Of a stretch of 64,000 bases of DNA, positions 36,486 through 47,073 are shown in pieces. The notes beneath the pieces are model-generated. The model was not told the DNA's origin. It saw only the letters and a program-made list of their open reading frames with translations, and made no database searches. Each line of letters opens with the position of its first letter. Position 1 is the stretch's first letter. The stretch comes from Lathyrus oleraceus (taxonomy: Eukaryota; Streptophyta; Magnoliopsida; Fabales; Fabaceae), in contig NC_066579.1 in the NCBI RefSeq assembly GCF_024323335.1, positions 243,657,068-243,721,067 of the forward strand, read 5' to 3'. The position numbers and the translations under genes were made by a program.

Positions 36486-37410
36486 ATACCGGGTTGTAGG
36501 TATGAAACGGGTGACCGACCAAAGCGTGAATTGGTTTGAATGCCATAAGTACATCGACCTGATCGTCGGAAACTTCTTCGGTCTGAACACCGGAAAAACA
36601 TAAGTACATCGACCTGATCGTCGGAAACTCCTTCGGTCTGAATACCGGAAAATTGGCCTGAGTGCCATGAGTACATCGACCTGATCGTCGGAAACTCCTT
36701 CGGTCTGAATACCGGAAAATTGGCCTGAGTGCCAAGAGTACATCGACCTGATCGTCGGAAACTCCTTCGGTCTGAATACCGGAAAATTGGCCTTGTGCCG
36801 TGAGTACATCGACCTGATCGTCGGAAACTCCTTCGGTCTGAATACCGGAAAATTATGAGACATATTATCTAAAGCCGTCAAAACGTAGATAATACACTCG
36901 CATGGAAGATTATCTATAACCGGGTTGTAGGTTGTTAGATGAATAATCGACCGAAAAGAAAGGCATCTGGGTACCAGACTAGGTATGCAAAAGATGACCA
37001 ATCAAAAGAGGATAAAGTTGCTTACTCGGAGCAAGTATCCAAAAAAGAAGGTGAAAACCCAATGGGGACAATACTGCTTGATCAAGGCAAGTATCCAAAG
37101 GGGACAAGACCATTAACATCACAAAGAGGGGATTACATCTACCGGTTTGTAGGCAGAAAACCACGGAAAAGTAACCGGTCATCATCGGGATGAGCACAAA
37201 GGGTTAACTCCAACAAGGGGATGAAAGTGGGATTTTACAACTACCAGCTAGTGGGTAGAAAACCACAAAGATAGGACTTACAGCTACCGGTTCGTAGGTA
37301 GAGGCCAAACGATCTGCTGAGAGTCAGAGTGAGAAAAAAGGATTTACAAATACCAGCTAGTGGGTAGAAGACCGTAAAGAAAGGACTTACAGCTACCGGT
37401 TTGTAGGTAG
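36486..37410 (-). repeat. Inverted repeats around a GG(T/G)TTGTA or AGCTAGTG centre
   Basis: Plus-strand units: ATACC/GGTAT at 36486-36503; AACC/GGTT at 36918-36933; CTACC/GGTAG at 37241-37258 (centre AGCTAGTG), 37284-37301 (GGTTCGTA) and 37393-37410 (GGTTTGTA). A mismatched unit lies near 37138. Arms vary and stay complementary. Confidence 0.7.
36549..36855 (-). repeat. Tandem repeat, about 67 bp, five copies
   Basis: Units start at 36549, 36604, 36671, 36738 and 36804 with GTACATCGACCTGATCGTCG and contain CTTCGGTCTGAA and ACCGGAAAA. The first unit is shortened to 55 bp. CGAC/GTCG around CTGATC forms a small stem in each. Confidence 0.9.
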
Positions 37411-39019
37411 AAGCCAACAAATTCTGCTGAGGATAAGATAAATGAATGCCGGTTAGTGAGCGACTATTCATTTATGCCCCAGGGAAGCACGGGAGACAAC
37501 AGAAAGCCAATTTTAGGATTGATCCAAAAAGGCAGACTGAAACAAGACTCATCCTAATGAGGAAAGAACTCAATAGGGAAAACCCATCCCGATGTGTGTT
37601 GGGAGGGAACGGAAGCAACCGTCATCCACGAGGATGTATCTCAGTGGGGAAATGGCAGGAAAGGATAGACACTTTCTGCTTAAGGGTTGGCTCTACATGA
37701 GAGATCAGACACACCCACATTTGCTTAAGGAAAATCTACTGGGGAGATTTGTATTACCAAATAGCAGGAGGCAACAATCAACAGACACCCGGCAACAGCT
37801 GCAACATGAGTATCTGAATGCTATGATTATGCATGTATGCATTATGCATGATGAATGTATGATGAATGTTGACAAACAGACATGCTCAACACGCAGGTCC
37901 GGGAACCAACCGTCCGGAAAGAAAACCAAAGCCACCAGAGAGCAAATGCGATCTGCTGTAAACTGGGACATCAGGGAACAACATCCTGCAGGGGAGGAAG
38001 AGCCACAAGAGGCTTCCGGAGGGATCGTCAGTCACAACCAGAGAAAAGAGTTACAACATACAGGCGTATGCGCCACAACAACTCGTGATGAAAGTCTGAG
38101 ATACCGAGAAGCAGCCAGATCTCTGATGAGGATACATAGGCATTGATAAGGCTCATCATGCCAACAACTCCGCTGAGGATCCATCTGAGGGCATGACATA
38201 GCACTGGGATGTCGATCTACCAAATACTGAATCTTCAAAGAAAAACAAACCACGTTGGGGGAGAGAGGAAGACTAATCTGCTGGAGAGGCGAAAGTTGAA
38301 GTCCCTAATAAACACTCTGCTAGGGGAGCTGCCCCACAATAATGTCCGAAACAGCAAACTTGCTGGGGATGCCCCACGGTAGGACTCAAACAGCACTCTA
38401 CTGGGGATGCCCCACAATAGGTGCTAACAGGGATTTGGAGGAAGAATCTGTACTGCCGGTAACATGAAGGTGAACAACTTCAAACGACACTGTATCGGGC
38501 AACTTCACTGAGGAGAGACCATACGAGGTTCTGCAGGACAAAGATACAGCCATGCTCGAGATACGAACAATTGTCTTACCTGTTGGTAATCATACCACCC
38601 TCGGGAGAGCACTGCGGGTCTCCTAAGTATCTTTCCATCATTGCGAATGTTCACTTTGTTTAAGAACAATTTTTTTTGAAAAATTTATTTATTTTGAAAA
38701 CAATGATACTTTATCATTTAAAACATGCAAAACATTTGTTGAGTTAAAACAAATAAGAGTGCAAATAATTGGCTAAAAGCTCAAATTGACGTGATGGAAT
38801 GGTAGTCTGCAAAGGGCGAGACTCCATAGATCTGTACAAGTTTGAAATCGGTGATGTATATTGGAGAGGGCTACATTGAACATAATGACCTTTCCTCTAC
38901 CATTCCGAATTTTCGATGTATTCGGAGCTTCAGTCGACGACGAATCGAGAATCCCTGACGGATGACAGATGTACAGCACAGTCTTGTCAAGATGCAGTTA
39001 CTTGCCAAATCCCTAATTT

Positions 39020-39180
39020 TTGCCTAGATTGCCCCAGTGTGAGGTGTTCAATCTAGCGGGATGAAAATTCTTTTTTTTTTTTAGTGTCTCTAACTTTTGC
39101 CTGGATCGCCCTTTCGGGTTTTCAATCCACCGAGACGCTCCTTTTTGCCTAAGTCGCCCTTTGGGGTGTTCGACTTAGCG
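39020..39180 (-). repeat. Three inverted repeats after integrase remnant (element B)
   Basis: Plus-strand arms: CTAGATTG/CAATCTAG at 39024-39056 (perfect 8 bp); CTGGATCG/CAATCCAC near 39101-39130 (two mismatches); CTAAGTCG/CGACTTAG at 39149-39178 (perfect 8 bp). The centres are similar (GCCCTTTCGGGTTTT type). Equivalent to 25190-25370 in element A. Confidence 0.8.
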
Positions 39181-39490
39181 AGCTTTTGCCTTTTTCTTGT
39201 TTAGGCGAAGTATTTCTTGACTGCATCGGGAATTCACAGGACGAGTGAACTTCTCCATCCATTGTTGTAAGTGTCGAAACATTGCCTGAGAAGGCTCTCT
39301 TGAAAACGGATGGACGTTCTTAGCTTGGAGTCCACTTGCCCCTGGAATCGGGTACGAAAGACAAGACTTTCTTGAGCACAAGGTCCCTCGGAACACACGA
39401 GGCTTGATCTTCTTGTCGAATGTTTTCATCATTCTCTGCTGATATAACTGACCATGACATCATGGCAGTTGATCTCTTCTTTTCGATCAA
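39181..39490 (-). pseudogene. Integrase C-terminal remnant (element B)
   Basis: The minus-strand frame runs through SCVPRDLVLKKVL-like and RGKWTP-like passages and ends with ..QWMEKFTRPVNSRCSQEIL. It matches the tail of element A's integrase region (25385-25680) in order and spacing. Only the tail is left; an A-rich tract replaces the missing core, RNase H and RT. Confidence 0.65.
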
Positions 39491-39529
39491 ATTCAGCATC
39501 AGCCAACTTGGGACTTTGAGGGTGCTATT

Positions 39530-39656
39530 TTCTTCTGTTTTTTTTTTCTTTTGATTTTTCTTTCTTTTGATTTTGCTTTTGATTTCTTTCGATTTTGCAC
39601 CCTCCTCTTTCTTTTTCTTTTTTCTCTTTTTCTTTTTTTTTTTTTTTTTTTTTTTT
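39530..39656 (-). repeat. A-rich (minus strand) low-complexity filler at the pol deletion
   Basis: Long runs of T on the plus strand, including one of more than 20 Ts ending at 39655, with scattered C and G. It lies exactly between the start of the RT exon and the integrase remnant, where about 3 kb of pol is missing compared with element A. Confidence 0.75.
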
Positions 39657-39844
39657 GATAACGCCCCAGTTGGCTGTTCTGCTGATTCTCGAGATGCAGC
39701 TGAGTGATCTTCTTTTCTTGCTCAAGAAGTCGGGAAATCTCGTCGGGAATCCCTTCAACATCATCTTCGTCCGCTTCGAATACAGGGAATTCAAAATTGG
39801 GAGATGACGTCCGATCATTATGTTCAATGGGTTTGAGAAATAAC
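39657..39844 (-). pseudogene. Start of the RT exon, remnant (element B)
   Basis: The minus-strand frame reads FEFPVFEADEDD and IPDEISRLLEQEKKI, corresponding to the acidic lead of element A's RT exon (ELARLLEHEEKEI). It stops where the A-rich filler begins, so no RT motif survives. Confidence 0.65.
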
Positions 39845-40111
39845 CTGCATAATGATTTAGATATGAAAAGCTCTTTGAAAATCAAACAAGACAATCGTTA
39901 TGCAGATGAAAAGATTGCTTTTATTCTTGTTTTTAGGGTTTTTTGTGATCACCAATTTCATGCAAAAAGTGAAAAGGGAAAACAAATGGAAAAACAAATG
40001 TTTAACATGAATTTATTTGAATGAAAATATCATTGCGCAAAATGTTGCCAACAATGCCATCACTTCTCCTTTTGGCATGGGAGAAGGGTTTTTAAACAAA
40101 GTGATTGTTAC
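39845..40111 (-). other. Probable Ogre intron (element B)
   Basis: Minus-strand donor-like GTAACA at 40111 and acceptor ATTATGCAG ending at 39845 enclose about 267 AT-rich bases with stops, in the place where Ogre elements are known to have their intron. The acceptor is convincing, the donor less so. Confidence 0.5.
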
Positions 40112-40408
40112 TCTGACTTAAAAACAACTATAGGAAAGCCCACAGTGACCCAATTGTGGCAGACACCACCAGGAATGATGAAATTGTTCAAGTCCTCTGC
40201 GTCCTCTTCCAAGATAGCAGCATCCTCTTCTTCAAGTTGATCGTCATGGATGAATCCTCCACTCTTGAACAGACCTTGCTCATTGCATGCCCCAGAACAG
40301 TAGCCAATGCCAGCCCGGGATCGGTTAACCAGGAACAAATCCATCAACAGTACAAAGTCTGGCAAATATCTCTCTGAGTTCACAATTCTCTTGCTCGGCA
40401 TGATCCAT
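40112..40408 (-). pseudogene. Gag start fused to the end of the PRO region by deletion (element B)
   Basis: The minus-strand reading starts MDHAEQENCELREIFARL, a Gag N-terminal helix like that at 413. At about 40340 it changes to a passage of the protease-RT linker (RAGIGYCSGA, LFKSGGFIHDDQ, NFIIPGGVCHNW). Most of gag and the protease core between them are deleted, and the two parts are not in one clean frame. Confidence 0.6.
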
Positions 40409-40799
40409 CAATCTGGCAGAGATGGCTCTGGTATAGCACCGGCAAAGTGCGTCTTCAAAATAAATGAAGATCGCAGGGTCAGACCACAGGACGGGAGACC
40501 GGAACAAAACCTGCTGATGCAAATGATGCATGAAGTGTTTATGCATATGCTTGTTTTTATTTCAAAGGAACTTGAGGGTTTTATTTGCAACCTTTAAATA
40601 TTTGGCATTTTGATCATATATGAGAATATCTCATCAGATAGATCAGGTGAAAAAATTTTCCCGGTTTTTTCATGTTTTGAAATTTTTTGCAAATAAACTC
40701 CTTTGAGTTCCTTGAAAATTTTCTTTTTCTTCTGATGATATGGATGCAGATGAATGCATGAATGCATGAATGCAACAAACACACTCAAGGATCAAGCAA

Positions 40800-41742
40800 A
40801 GCATGCCAAACAAAGGTCGTGGGAAAGCTCATTGTATCCCTAATATCAATCATCCATTTTGGTGGATTTAGGTTTTCACCTTATCGACACCCAAGTTCCA
40901 TTGATATTAACGGTACATGAACCGGTTCAGACATTCTTAATATCAACCAGCCGCTTTGGTGGATTTTAGGTTTTACCCCTGATCCGGGATCCATTGATAT
41001 TAACGATGTTTGAACGACTCAACCACGAATCATGGGTTTGTTGAGAGTCACGAGCATGGAGTCTTGGTTAAGAACCACCCAAAGGGAGTGTACTAGGGTT
41101 TAAACCTGCCAGACATGTTCTACCAGAGGTTCCCATAATCATCGTTCCATCTTTCGAATATTATCGGAGGAACGAATACTCGTATTCCAAGAATATTCTC
41201 AAGAGAAACTCTTATGAGTGTAGTATCGCGTGACAATCGTATCAGAACTGACATCTGAACGACCTCCGCACTACAGTCCTAAAAATAGGCCAAGATGGGT
41301 TTGGTAAGCTAGGGTCCTTGGCTTCTGCGGCACATGATTGAAAGAATAATGTCTAACCACAAATAACTTGTGTGACATTATTAGTTCAACATGACCTCCA
41401 CCAAGTGAATGGACTCGCAAGTCAACTGGCTAAGGAATACTCCACACCAGTCAACAAGACTATGCCATTCTCCTATCCTAGAGTGCACTCGAGTTCGGGT
41501 ATAGAACTCATCTCAACTGACTCCCACCCCACAAAGAAAAACAGACAACCAGCCAGGCAGAAAGAATCATGAATATGAATGCAAACATAAGTGTACACAA
41601 TAAATGCAAACAATAAATGCACATATATACAATGAATGCAATAAAATACAACAAGCAGAAAGCAACCAAAACCCTAATCCTAGAGAGCGCTAGGAGGGAC
41701 TCGCTCAGGGAAGATGGACCAGCATAGGTCAACTTCTCTATA
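40800..41742 (-). other. 5' leader of element B with two large stem-loops
   Basis: Non-coding leader homologous to 12623-13485. Two consecutive inverted repeats have perfect 10-bp closing arms: TAATATCAAT/ATTGATATTA at 40841-40909 and TTAATATCAA/TTGATATTAA at 40937-41003. Their interiors share GGTGGATTT.AGGTTTT. Such leader structures could serve dimerisation or packaging; that is inference. Confidence 0.65.
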
Positions 41743-41760
41743 TCCCCAGCAGAGTCGCCA
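41743..41760 (-). other. Primer-binding site of element B (tRNA-Arg type)
   Basis: Minus-strand TGGCGACTCTGCTGGGGA, two bases inside the right LTR. It fits the 3' end of plant tRNA-Arg, the primer known for Ogre. Confidence 0.9.
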
Positions 41761-41762
41761 GC

Positions 41763-44700
41763 TGTCGCATCGCGCGAAAAACCGGCGGGAAAAGAAAGAA
41801 ACAACAGAGCCGCCACCGTGCGTTATTTATCCCAAAAGAGGGAAAGGAAACGCTCGAAGTAAACCTAGAAAAGAACATGGTCTCGCGACCAAAGAGAATG
41901 GGTTCGGGATTCGGTTATGCGAAGGGAAGGTGTTAGGCACCCTACGCATCCGTAGTACTCTACGGGATCCACGCACAAAAGGAAGGAAAATGGTTGCTAA
42001 CACTGCTCAAACACACACACACTGGCTGAAAGAGACGAAAGAGACTGACTGAGACTGAACTCGGCAGGATATCGCATCCTGGGCCTACTTAGTCTATCAG
42101 GCATAGACATCAGAGTCCAAGTAGTTCGGACTGCGGAAACGACACATGCTCGCTAGGATGTCGCCTCCTATGCATACGTATCTTCTCGGACGAGAGAAAA
42201 ATCAGAGCATTCGTAGCTCGGCTGACACGCACGCAAACAAACAAGACACAGGCAAACGTGGAGCCCGACTGCCAATCGATGGACTTATGTCAGCATCCGA
42301 ACCTAAAACACACGCAAAGAGGCAAACATGGAGCCCAAATGCCAATCACTGGACTTACATTGACATCCGAACCTAAACAACACAACAGATAGATAGGGAG
42401 TCGGAGACTCAGCCTATAACTGTCAAACACAAGCAAACAGACAGCAAATGCTAAGGAGTACGGGGACTCGAGCTTAGCAAAGGTCAAACAACACACACAA
42501 AAGAAAGAAAAGGCGCCCGGAGAGATCAGCTCAATCTCCTGCCTACATACTTCATCTGGTGTGAAGATCAGGGCGATGTAGTTCCCCTACGCAGGGACAA
42601 GGATCTAGCCTAACCAGATAACAGAGGGAGACACAACTCTAGGGAGACTACGACTCGAGCCTAGATGTTGTCATGCAAAGTCAACCCTAAGTTAAGGTTT
42701 CTAGCTAAACGGCACAAGGGCCAACCTATCTTAAACAGACACAGGAAAAAGCAAAGTCTCGATTGCAACTAGGGCAAGAGAAAAGGATATCTCAATCACA
42801 GCAGGGGTGAGAGAAAAGAGTTAGTGTTAGTGGTTAGTCAAACTCGGCAAGACATCGCGTCTCGTGCCTACGTATCTCACCTGAACGTGAGAATCAGAGT
42901 TGCCGTAGTTCGGCCTAATAACTCTAAGTATGGCTCACACAAGGGTTAAGCCACACATACTTGACTTGCACAGGAAGCAAGTCAAGCACAACCTACCTTG
43001 CACAAGGGCAAGTCCAAACTAAACCTAAAGAGGCAAAGCAAACAGGCAATCACAGGAAGCACACTCTATATGCATACAAGAGGCTCAAGCAAAAGGTTAG
43101 GCACTAGGGCCAACTGGAATAGGGTAAGTGTGCTCTTAACCTTGCCATTGAGAGGCTAAGGTGAAGCAGATGAAAGGATGAAGTGAGGATGAGACCTCAC
43201 AGCTCTTATCCCTGGCCCGGGAGAGCTAATAGACAAATGAGCATGGGTCCAGAAAGTGGGAACCCTTCTATACTCGAAGACTCTGACACTGTACACTTTG
43301 TACAAGATCTTGGGTTTGTATCCCAATGCGTCAACACATAGCAGTGTGAGCAGAGGGATGACACAACAAGAGTAGTGGGGGATAGATTGCATATCCCTAC
43401 CTTCCACCAATTGCCTTACTTGAAGGACTTTTCCTGCTTGGGACAATTTTAAACACACACAAGCATGGCCTCTTAAGGAGGACTTCAGACAGTTTGCCCG
43501 GCCAAATAACAGGCCGGGTCTCCAGACTACATGAAGAGAGAGGGATTACCTCAAAGCAAATTGCTAAATAGCAAAGCAAGCAAATAAAGCAACTAAAGAG
43601 TACCTGAAAAAGTCAAACTTATCAGTAAACAGTTCAAACAACAGTAAACAGCAAAAGTCAATAGTTAAGTTGTACAATCAGACATAATCACAATGCACGA
43701 AGGTGCAAGCCATAAGCTCATACTCAAAGGTCAACCCTACAAAACAAATTCAAATTAGTCATACACAAACAAACAGTCAATTCCCATTGGATAATCATCC
43801 TCAAGCCTAAGCACATGTGCTTCTAACCTGAAACAAAACTCAAATGTGAGAGCATAGACCACTAGGACAAGGCCTAGGGTCAAAAGAGGAAAAAATCCAG
43901 AACAGAAGTTGATACTCCACATGAAATTTATTTACTCAAGTGATAATATGTCCTAAAATTAAGGGAGCATGCAAGGTTGAAATATTCTTAAGCCTAGGGG
44001 TAGAATGGTCATTTCACAATTAGGGGTTAATATTGAATTAAATTTCTATTTACAAAATTCTAATTAAAAGTCAATTAATTCCTAAACAATCGTTATTATT
44101 CTAAATACCTAGAATTCCTAATTAACCAAGAATCGAGTCCTAATTAATCTAATTCTAAAATTAATCCGAGTTTAATCAAGGTTAACAATTCCTAAACATT
44201 CTATTAAATTCTAGTATCATATTACTCCTAATTATCTAGTTAAACTAATCAACCTAATTGAATTAATTAAACTAACATATCCTAATGTTTCTAATTCTAA
44301 TGTGACAAATCAGGTCCTAATTTAGCTAGAAGATCAAACAAAAACAGGTTAATGCATTCAGCAAAACTGAACGGGCCTTGGGATAGATTGGGAGTATGGC
44401 CCATTCGCAGGGGGTGTTAGCATGAACTGGGGTGTAGTACTACACACAACCAATTGGATCGGGCCTGACTGGGAGGCCCAAGGTAAATAGATGAGGGATC
44501 TAATTTCCCTCTTCCTTCTCCGCATCACACAAAAACGGCGGCGGCCCTCACATGGCATCTCCGTCTCCATTCCTAAACGACTCCATAAACAAACTTATCT
44601 CTCAACCACGGCTAAACGGTAATGCACGATCCCCGCAATAGACGAATCGGACGCCGAACAACGACGAAGCGTGACTTGACCAAGGAATACACGGTCACGC

Positions 44701-47068
44701 TCCAGACAAGATTCACACCACCACCACAATTAGATCGAAAACTCGAGAAGATGAGAAGTTTTACCAGCGAAGGCGAAGGTGAACTCGTCGGTGGAGGTCA
44801 AACTCTGTGCTCCAGTACCTCCATTTCGTTCAAGTTGCTTCGACTATGCACCTATTTGGAGATTACGATGTGGCAGTCAGGTGGCGCATTTGAGGTTCTT
44901 CAATCGTGGCAATGTGTTGTTGTTGTTCGATGCGTTCTTTCGGTGTTGAATCAAGGTGTCACGTCGAGTTGCCGAATCGTGAATCAAGATGGCGATGACG
45001 AGCTTGATTTCGTGGAGGATCGCTTCTGCTTTTTCGGTTTCGATCTTCTCTCCTTCCGTCGAGGTTCTGCCTGAATTTTGTGAAATTGTTTAGGTTTTTC
45101 GCAGGCTATGGAGGATGGCGAATTGAAGACGTTGATGAGAGAGTGGCAGGTTGTGGCTTTGCTCTGGTTTCAGTTTCTGTTATGTGAAGTTTGTTGAAGG
45201 ACTAGGGAGGGTTGCAGGTCCAAGAAGATGGTGGTGAAGGAGTTTGTGTGTGGTCGAGAATGAATACCGAGGGTAACGAATGAAGAAATTGGATCACAGT
45301 GGTGGCTGGTGAGGGTTGAAGAAGATTAGGTGATGAGGGAAGAAGAAGAAGAATCTGGAAGAGAGTTCGTGATGGTTTTGATGAAGGTTGAGGAAGAAGC
45401 TGGAAGTGGATTCTTAGCTTCTTCGATTTCGTTTTCCACTTTTTCTTCTTCTGTTTCTTTCTTGAAATGGCTTTTTGTGAATTGTTGCAGGTTGTTGAAG
45501 ATCTTGTGAAGGTGGAGATTACGGTTACGGAGATTGGAGTTTGGTGAAGGTTTTTGTTGAAGAATTGAGAGTTTGGTGGAAGGTTGATGCGATGAAGGTT
45601 TCGTGATTGGAGGTTGAAGGAATTTGAAGAGAGGAAGAAGAAGCTCTCCAAATTGTTAGAGAGAGGTGAAGATTTTTTTATAAAGTTGTGAGAGATTAGA
45701 TGAAGTTTGTTAGAAAAAAAACTGCTATCCAATTTGTTATTTTCTTCTGTGAAATTTTGCAGGAATTCTGTTATGCAGTGAATTGGTAGCTTGTAGTTTT
45801 GGAAGCATTTTGGGATGTATTTCGCTTGCCTCTGCTGTGCGTTTAGAGCTGGCTTGGTAGCAGAATTTTGTTAGGCGGTTTGGGCTATGCAGCTACTGCG
45901 TTGTTTTGTCGGTTTGTGAATGAGCTACCACACCTTTTTTGCTGTGCGTTTCAATTTTGCTTGTTAGCAGGTGGCTCATGTTTGGATAGCTTACAGCTTG
46001 GCTCTTTTTGTTTTATTAGAAAAAGGATAAAAGAGATGGTGAGATAAAAGAGATGGATAACTTGTTTAATATGGATTATTTGGATTTTGTGAGATAAAAG
46101 AAATGGATATGGGTTAACCAGATGGATACAAAAGGATTAATGAACTTGGATTAAACTTGGATAAATTGGGGGTATTAATCAATGAAATGAAATTGGATTG
46201 GAAAAATCAAATTGGATAAGATTTTGGTTTATGTGGTTTATGGATTCAAAAAGTTGGACAATTGGTTAAAACAATCAAATGGTTAAATGGATATAAAAAT
46301 GGATCATGGTTAAATTGGATTGTGTTAAAATCAAACTAAATGGATTATGGATTATGATTTGGATAATAAAATGGAATTATTTGGAAAATGGTTAATGGGC
46401 TATTGAAAAATGGTCTATCAAGATGAAATATGGACAAATGTGGATATTGAATGAATGTTTAGAAAATGGATAAATTTGGAAAATGGTTAATGGGCTAAAA
46501 TTATGGGCTTAACAAAAAGAAATGAATGGGCTCAATGCAACCACGATTAAATTTCCACAACCAAATCAACTTTCCAGTAATCAATCAGGATCATCCAACC
46601 CAATTTGACTTTCCAAGATTAATTCGAGAAAAGAACGAAATGATTTCTTCTTCCAGACAAGTGTTTGTAATGACAAATGACCTTCTTTGGGACATGAAGG
46701 AAGTGTCTCAAACCATCTATCAATCAAAACCATAGAATCAAACACAGTTGATCAACTTTGACTTTCTAGGGTTTCTGACTGTCTGTGCATGAACTGATGG
46801 CTTCTGAACAAACACCCCTTGACTTGAACACTTCAAATGGACCTCCAAGTCATGTGAACTTGTTGGACAAACCCTAGGACCTTTGCTCCTTGAAAAACAA
46901 CTTTGCTTGAATGGTTGACTGATCTCTTGATCAGTTTGACCTAATTCTGGCTTGCTTGCTCTTGAGGCAACTGTGGACTATGCAAATGCTATGCAATGTA
47001 CCAATGATATGCTATGACTTAATATGAAATGGTATGTATAATGATAGGTGCAAATTTGAGGTGCTACA
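41763..47068 (-). mobile_element. Element B right LTR (5' LTR in element sense)
   Basis: 5306 bp, almost identical to 29046-34351. It carries the same four two-stem modules at 42083-42913 and the same TATA-like site. The sense transcript would start in it and run leftwards. Confidence 0.95.
45673..45684 (-). promoter_or_regulatory. TATA-like box in element B 5' LTR
   Basis: Minus-strand TTTATAAAAAAA, about 1.4 kb from the LTR start, the expected U3 length. The same site is at 32956-32967 in the other LTR. Confidence 0.45.
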
Positions 47069-47073
47069 CTATC
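47069..47073 (+). repeat. Target site duplication of element B, right copy
   Basis: CTATC directly after the LTR end GGTGCTACA; identical to 29041-29045. Confidence 0.95.

Larger units (their letters stand above)
34365..39019 (-). other. 3' untranslated region of element B
   Basis: About 4.6 kb between the integrase remnant and the polypurine tract, with no recognisable protein. It consists largely of repeat blocks listed separately: a TTACCG hairpin array, primer-site-like repeats, a 67-bp tandem repeat and GGTTTGTA hairpins. Long frames inside it (36426-37001 minus, 37592-38146 plus) come from the repeats. Repeat-rich, variable 3' UTRs are known for Ogre. Confidence 0.75.
29046..47068 (-). 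mobile_element. Element B: recent non-autonomous Ogre-derived LTR retrotransposon (18.0 kb)
   Basis: Two 5306-bp LTRs with perfect 5-bp target duplications enclose 7411 bp. Sense is the minus strand, fixed by the primer-binding site next to the right LTR and the polypurine tract next to the left LTR. The inside keeps the leader, a scrap of gag fused to the end of the PRO region, the intron, the start of the RT exon and the end of integrase. It then has about 4.6 kb of repeat-rich 3' region. Most of gag and all of protease core, RT, RNase H and integrase core are gone. It must have used proteins of another Ogre to move. Confidence 0.93.

Noticed and set aside
36426..37001. 191-codon minus frame across the 67-bp repeat
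   Set aside because: Open only because repeat length and composition avoid stops; neighbouring frames are equally open.
37592..38146. 184-codon plus frame
   Set aside because: Antisense to element B, no domain, lies in repeat-rich 3' region.
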